64,000 bases of DNA from Murimonas intestini (GTDB lineage Bacteria > Bacillota > Clostridia > Lachnospirales > Lachnospiraceae), in NCBI GenBank assembly GCA_003148945.1, contig QGGY01000002.1, positions 372,001 to 436,000 of the forward strand, written 5' to 3'. Under the pieces are notes generated by a model that was given only the letters and a program-made list of their open reading frames with translations, made no database searches and was not told the DNA's origin. A program made the position numbers and the translations under genes. Of the stretch, positions 61,280 to 64,000 are shown in pieces; position 1 is the stretch's first letter, and each line of letters opens with the position of its first letter.

Positions 61280-61927
61280 TCATACACCTGCGTGCATTAT
61301 CATATCAAAATCCTCAATATAGATGTTAGCTGTCTCTTTCAGCTTTTGTTTATCTCCCTCTGCTGACCTGTCATAGACAGCAGCAACACAAAAACCTGCC
61401 TGGCGGGCGGTCCTGGCTGCATAGAGAGCATCCTCGAATACCCATGTCCGTGACACTTCACTGCCAAGCTTCCTGGCAGCTGCCAGATAGATATCAGGCT
61501 CATCCTTCCCTCTCCCTACTTCTGTACATGTGAAGATATGCACAAAATACCGGCTCAGCCCAAGCCTGTCAAATGCTGCTTCAATGAGGCATCTGTCACT
61601 TGAGGTTGCCGCGGCGGCAGGGATATGTTCTCTTTGAAGTCTCTTCAGAAATGATTCCACACCTTTTTTGGCCTGTACTTCATTTTGGTAAAAATCCTGG
61701 ATCGTCCTGTTTACGCCATCCCCGATCTCCCGGACAGTCTGCTTCAGCCTGTATGTATCCTTCAGATACATGGCTCCCTCCCTCATGCTCATGGGATAAA
61801 GGATATCTGACAGACCCGGGGCCGCCTTGATCCCAAGACCTGCCAGGTATCGCATCCCTGCCTCCTCCCAGACCGGCATGGAGTCCAGAAGAGTCCCGTC
61901 CACATCGAAAATTGCTCCATCCATCAT
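61280..61927 (-). CDS. HAD-family phosphatase in the thiamin operon
   Basis: This 215-residue HAD-IA hydrolase has motif I FDVDGTLLDSMP (about residues 6-17), motif II AAATSSDRCLIEAAF, the Lys motif GRGKDEPDIYLAAARK and motif III VFEDALYAARTARQAG. It is phosphoglycolate/beta-phosphoglucomutase-like in layout. It overlaps thiE by four bases, so it belongs to the thiamin operon. A thiamin-phosphate phosphatase or a repair function is plausible (inference). The first two codons are both ATG (61927, 61924), and either may be the start. Confidence 0.85.
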   Translation of the reverse strand: MMDGAIFDVDGTLLDSMPVWEEAGMRYLAGLGIKAAPGLSDILYPMSMREGAMYLKDTYRLKQTVREIGDGVNRTIQDFYQNEVQAKKGVESFLKRLQREHIPAAAATSSDRCLIEAAFDRLGLSRYFVHIFTCTEVGRGKDEPDIYLAAARKLGSEVSRTWVFEDALYAARTARQAGFCVAAVYDRSAEGDKQKLKETANIYIEDFDMIMHAGV

Positions 61928-62565
61928 TGCCTTACCATCTCCCTGGCAGCCTCCGCCAATTCTCCTGCTGCCTTTTCAATATCCGGGGCAGCAAAAATCG
62001 CGCTCACCACTGCTGCACCGCAGATACCGCTTCCGGCCAGACTGCCCATATTCTCCTTTGTGATTCCGCCTATGGCTATCACAGGAATCTTTACGCTTTC
62101 GCAGATGGCCTTTAAAGTATCATAGCTCACATAATCTGCATCCAGCTTTGTGCCTGTAGAAAACACAGACCCCACTCCCAGATAATCAGCCCCTCTTTTT
62201 TCCGCCAGCACAGCCTGCTCCACTGTCTGGGCAGAGACACCTATTATCTTATCAGGCCCAAGCCGCCTGCGCACGTCCCCGGCCTCCATATCACTCTGGC
62301 CCACATGGACCCCGTCCGCATCTGCCGCCACGGCTATGTCCACATTATCGTTAACGACAAAGGGAACGTGATATTTTCTGCAGACTGCTTTTATTTCCAG
62401 AGCCTCTTTCAGAAAATCTTCTCTGCCCATTTCTTTTTCCCTGATCTGCACAAATGTAGCTCCACCTCTCACAGCCTTCTCCACCTGCCCGGCCAGCTTT
62501 TCGCCCCGCAGCCACCGGCTGTCCGTCACCGCATAGAGCAGCAGCTCTTCCTTACCGCACTTCAT
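61924..62565 (-). CDS. thiE: Thiamine-phosphate synthase
   Basis: ThiE joins HMP-PP and thiazole phosphate to thiamin phosphate. The 213-residue TIM barrel starts MKCGKEELLLYAVTDSRWLR and has ATFVQIREKEM, VPFVVNDNVDIAVAADADGV, HVGQSDM, YLGVGSVFSTGTKLDA and VIAIGGITKENM. ATG 62565 has AAAGGAG 6 bp upstream, within the end of thiM; the longer open frame is not needed. It overlaps thiM by 14 bases and the HAD gene by four. Confidence 0.96.
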   Translation of the reverse strand: MKCGKEELLLYAVTDSRWLRGEKLAGQVEKAVRGGATFVQIREKEMGREDFLKEALEIKAVCRKYHVPFVVNDNVDIAVAADADGVHVGQSDMEAGDVRRRLGPDKIIGVSAQTVEQAVLAEKRGADYLGVGSVFSTGTKLDADYVSYDTLKAICESVKIPVIAIGGITKENMGSLAGSGICGAAVVSAIFAAPDIEKAAGELAEAAREMVRQ

Positions 62566-63373
62566 ATTTCGCTCCTTTTTCCAGCATCTCCCCATCCATA
62601 TGGCAGACAGCATCTATGATCCTGTTCCTGTATGATGCATTCCCCTCAAACGGCTGCATATGTGATTCACCTATCTCCCCGGCAAGTCCCATAACACATA
62701 CGGCGGCGGTGGCAGCCTCCAGACAGTTCTGCGGGTTCGCAGCCAGATATGCTGTCATCATTCCTGACAGCTGGCAGCCTGTCCCGGTGATCCTACCCAT
62801 CTGCGGACGGCCGTTTCTGATAACATAGCAGGTATCTGCATCTGCAACAAGATCAATGGCTCCTGTGATAGCAGCGACACATCCATGGCTTTCAGCAAAT
62901 TTTTTTGCAAATGCAACCGATGCATCCAGGTTTTCCTCAGTCACCTTATCAGCTATGTCGGCATCCACTCCTTTTGTGCTTCCGCTTCCAAATGCCAGGG
63001 TCTTAATTTCTGAGATATTTCCTCTGATCACGGAAAATTTTATTTCATTTACGAGTTCCAGTGCAGTACTTGTCCTGAGTTCGCTGGCGCCGGCCCCAAC
63101 AGGGTCAAGCAGTACAGGATGGGACAGCATATTTGCCTTTTTACCTGCCAGAAACATGGACGGTATTGTGGAAGCATTGAGTGTGCCGATATTTATATTC
63201 AGCCCCTGGCAGACCGCGGTGATCTCCTCTGCTTCCCTGCCATCATCAGCCATGATCGGGCTTCCCCCGCAGGCCAGTATGACATTTGCCACATCGTTTA
63301 CAGTGACATAATTTGTGATGCTGTGCACCAGCGGCATTTTGCTGTGCACGTTTTCAAGACATTCTCTTAACAT
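62552..63373 (-). CDS. thiM: Hydroxyethylthiazole kinase
   Basis: ThiM phosphorylates salvaged 4-methyl-5-hydroxyethylthiazole. The 273-residue sequence starts MLRECLENVHSKMPLVHSIT and has ACGGSPIMADD, NIGTLNASTIPSMFLAGKKA, HPVLLDPVGAGASELRT and GRITGTGCQLSGMMTAYLAA with the catalytic Cys. ATG 63373 has GAGGAG 6 bp upstream. It is the first gene after the TPP riboswitch; no thiC, thiG or thiH is in view, so the operon is for salvage. Confidence 0.96.
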   Translation of the reverse strand: MLRECLENVHSKMPLVHSITNYVTVNDVANVILACGGSPIMADDGREAEEITAVCQGLNINIGTLNASTIPSMFLAGKKANMLSHPVLLDPVGAGASELRTSTALELVNEIKFSVIRGNISEIKTLAFGSGSTKGVDADIADKVTEENLDASVAFAKKFAESHGCVAAITGAIDLVADADTCYVIRNGRPQMGRITGTGCQLSGMMTAYLAANPQNCLEAATAAVCVMGLAGEIGESHMQPFEGNASYRNRIIDAVCHMDGEMLEKGAKYEVR

Positions 63374-63407
63374 CTTAATCTCCTCTCTCTGCCTCAGAGG
63401 ATAATAA

Positions 63408-63448
63408 CAAAAAAGCTGCGAAGACACCAATCACGGTATTTTCGCAGC
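63408..63448 (-). terminator. Riboswitch-controlled terminator
   Basis: On the minus strand GCTGCGAA (63441-63448) pairs with TTCGCAGC (63415-63422) and is followed by seven T. It lies between the TPP aptamer and thiM, so it is the expected expression platform. Confidence 0.85.
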
Positions 63449-63462
63449 ACAAAAGCTCTGTT

Positions 63463-63549
63463 ATCTCCCTACGTTGGCATTATCCAAATCAGGTTACGGG
63501 TCAAAGCACATGATAGCTTCCTCTCAGCCCACTTGAGTGAGCTCCCCTT
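63463..63549 (-). promoter_or_regulatory. TPP riboswitch aptamer (THI element)
   Basis: The minus strand contains the hallmark segments of the TPP aptamer: GGGGAGC at the 5' side (63541-63547), GGGCTGAGAGG, then ACCTGAT, GGATAATGCCAACGTAGGGA. Known TPP riboswitches share CTGAGA and ACCTGAT...GATAATGCCA. It controls thiM-thiE-HAD-thiD-cytX through the terminator that follows. High TPP should stop transcription. Confidence 0.95.
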
Positions 63550-63562
63550 TCTGTTCGTGAAT

Positions 63563-63591
63563 ATTATTGCACTTTTGACAGGATATGTCAA
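63563..63591 (-). promoter_or_regulatory. Promoter of the thiamin salvage operon
   Basis: The -35 TTGACA (63586-63591) and -10 AATAAT (63563-63568) are 17 bp apart on the minus strand, directly upstream of the TPP aptamer. Confidence 0.65.
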
Positions 63592-63602
63592 GAAGTAACT
63601 AC

Positions 63603-63812
63603 TTACTCCTCTGTTCCTTCCTCTTCCCAAAAAAGTTCATCTAATGTCCTTCCCAGCTTATGGCAGATGGCGATACACAGTTTTATCGTAGGATTATAAT
63701 CTCCCTTTTCAATGGCATTTATCGTCTGACGTGAGACTCCTACCTCCTGGGCCAGCTGCTGCTGGGACATATCAAGCGCTGCCCGTGCCGATTTCAATCT
63801 CAAATTTTTCAT
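63603..63812 (-). CDS. XRE-family HTH regulator
   Basis: This 69-residue protein has an HTH in MSQQQLAQEVGVSRQTINAI (about residues 15-34), followed by EKGDYNPTIKLCIAICHKLG and the tail LDELFWEEEGTEE. It is the compact Cro/C1-type often encoded after a small membrane protein in Clostridia. Its ATG lies 3 bp after the stop of the upstream membrane protein, so they are cotranscribed. Confidence 0.9.
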   Translation of the reverse strand: MKNLRLKSARAALDMSQQQLAQEVGVSRQTINAIEKGDYNPTIKLCIAICHKLGRTLDELFWEEEGTEE

Positions 63813-63815
63813 AAG

Positions 63816-64000
63816 CTATTCTGCCTCTCCCTCTTTTTTATCCTTCTGTCTTTTAACGACCACAACTGCCATCAGCAGCACAAACATCACTCCTACAGAA
63901 AGGCACATAATATTTTCTTCAAACATCTCTTCCTCACCATGGCCCAGCAAGCCCCGCGCTCCATTTACCAGATTCATAAGACCAACTGCAAAAAACAGCC
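63816..64000 (-). CDS. Membrane protein, C-terminal part only
   Basis: The last 61 codons of a gene entering from the right edge are seen. They read LFFAVGLMNLVNGARGLLGH, then an acidic loop (EEEMFEENI), a membrane segment (CLSVGVMFVLLMAVVVV) and a charged tail KRQKDKKEGEAE. The family cannot be told from this part. It pairs with the XRE regulator downstream. Confidence 0.7.
   Translation of the reverse strand, partial: LFFAVGLMNLVNGARGLLGHGEEEMFEENIMCLSVGVMFVLLMAVVVVKRQKDKKEGEAE

Noticed and set aside
1-64000. CRISPR arrays, tRNA or rRNA genes
   Set aside because: No regularly spaced identical repeats and no tRNA- or rRNA-like sequence was seen on either strand.

Overview
The window looks like a chromosomal segment of a Gram-positive, spore-former-class anaerobe of the Lachnospiraceae (Clostridia). 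The basis is the gene order of the ribosomal protein superoperon (rpsJ to rplQ, with secY-adk-map-KOW-infA-rpmJ inside it), strong GGAGG ribosome binding sites, type Z S14, a zinc-type adenylate kinase, YesMN/LplBC-type sugar uptake genes and many Lachnospiraceae-style accessory families. Genus is not resolved from sequence alone. Almost all genes lie on the minus strand.

Layout. (1) 1-8.3 kb: a carbohydrate module on the minus strand: YesM/YesN two-component system, solute-binding protein, two permeases, and a glycoside hydrolase of GH106-like type that runs off the left edge. Phased repeats in front of the binding-protein gene look like the YesN operator. A terminator-like hairpin lies between the binding protein and the permeases. 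(2) 8.5-9.3 kb: a lone methyltransferase. (3) 9.5-26.4 kb: the complete S10-spc-alpha superoperon, 32 genes, with a promoter in front of rpsJ, extra promoters before rpmJ and rpsM, and structured leaders before rpsJ and rpsM. (4) 26.4-32.6 kb: an AT-rich accessory island with two ABC exporter half-transporters (one frameshifted at a run of eight G inside its signature motif), a truncated AgrB, an unrecognised frameshifted fragment, a Uma2 gene bracketed by direct repeats, a truncated LytTR response regulator and a small membrane protein. LytTR-type binding repeats remain in front of agrB and the exporter genes. The locus reads as a decayed agr-type peptide signalling/export system. (5) 32.7-48.2 kb: housekeeping and regulatory genes: cytidylate-kinase-like protein, RecQ, a membrane glycosyltransferase, M18 aminopeptidase, ProC, GNAT, a methyltransferase, a small alarmone synthetase, Rrf2-thioredoxin, a diguanylate cyclase, an MntP-like membrane protein, a lipoprotein and a UroD-family protein. 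(6) 48.4-57.5 kb: an SNF2/SWIM helicase, a lipoprotein-XRE-membrane protein operon with a palindromic operator over its promoter, and an operon of a MarR regulator and two ArsA-type ATPases separated by a small ORF. (7) 57.6-63.6 kb: a pentapeptide-repeat protein, a structured intergenic element, a FrnE/DsbA-like protein, and a TPP-riboswitch-controlled thiamin salvage operon (thiM-thiE-HAD-thiD-cytX). (8) 63.6-64 kb: an XRE regulator and the end of a membrane protein.

The genes that read most clearly as working together are the sugar sensing/uptake/hydrolysis module, the translation superoperon and the thiamin salvage operon. The most unusual parts are the decayed agr island with intact operators, the paired ArsA ATPases without arsenic genes, the 163-bp nested palindromic element, and a promoter whose -10 box sits inside a terminator stem. 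All readings are by eye; no database search or folding program was run.
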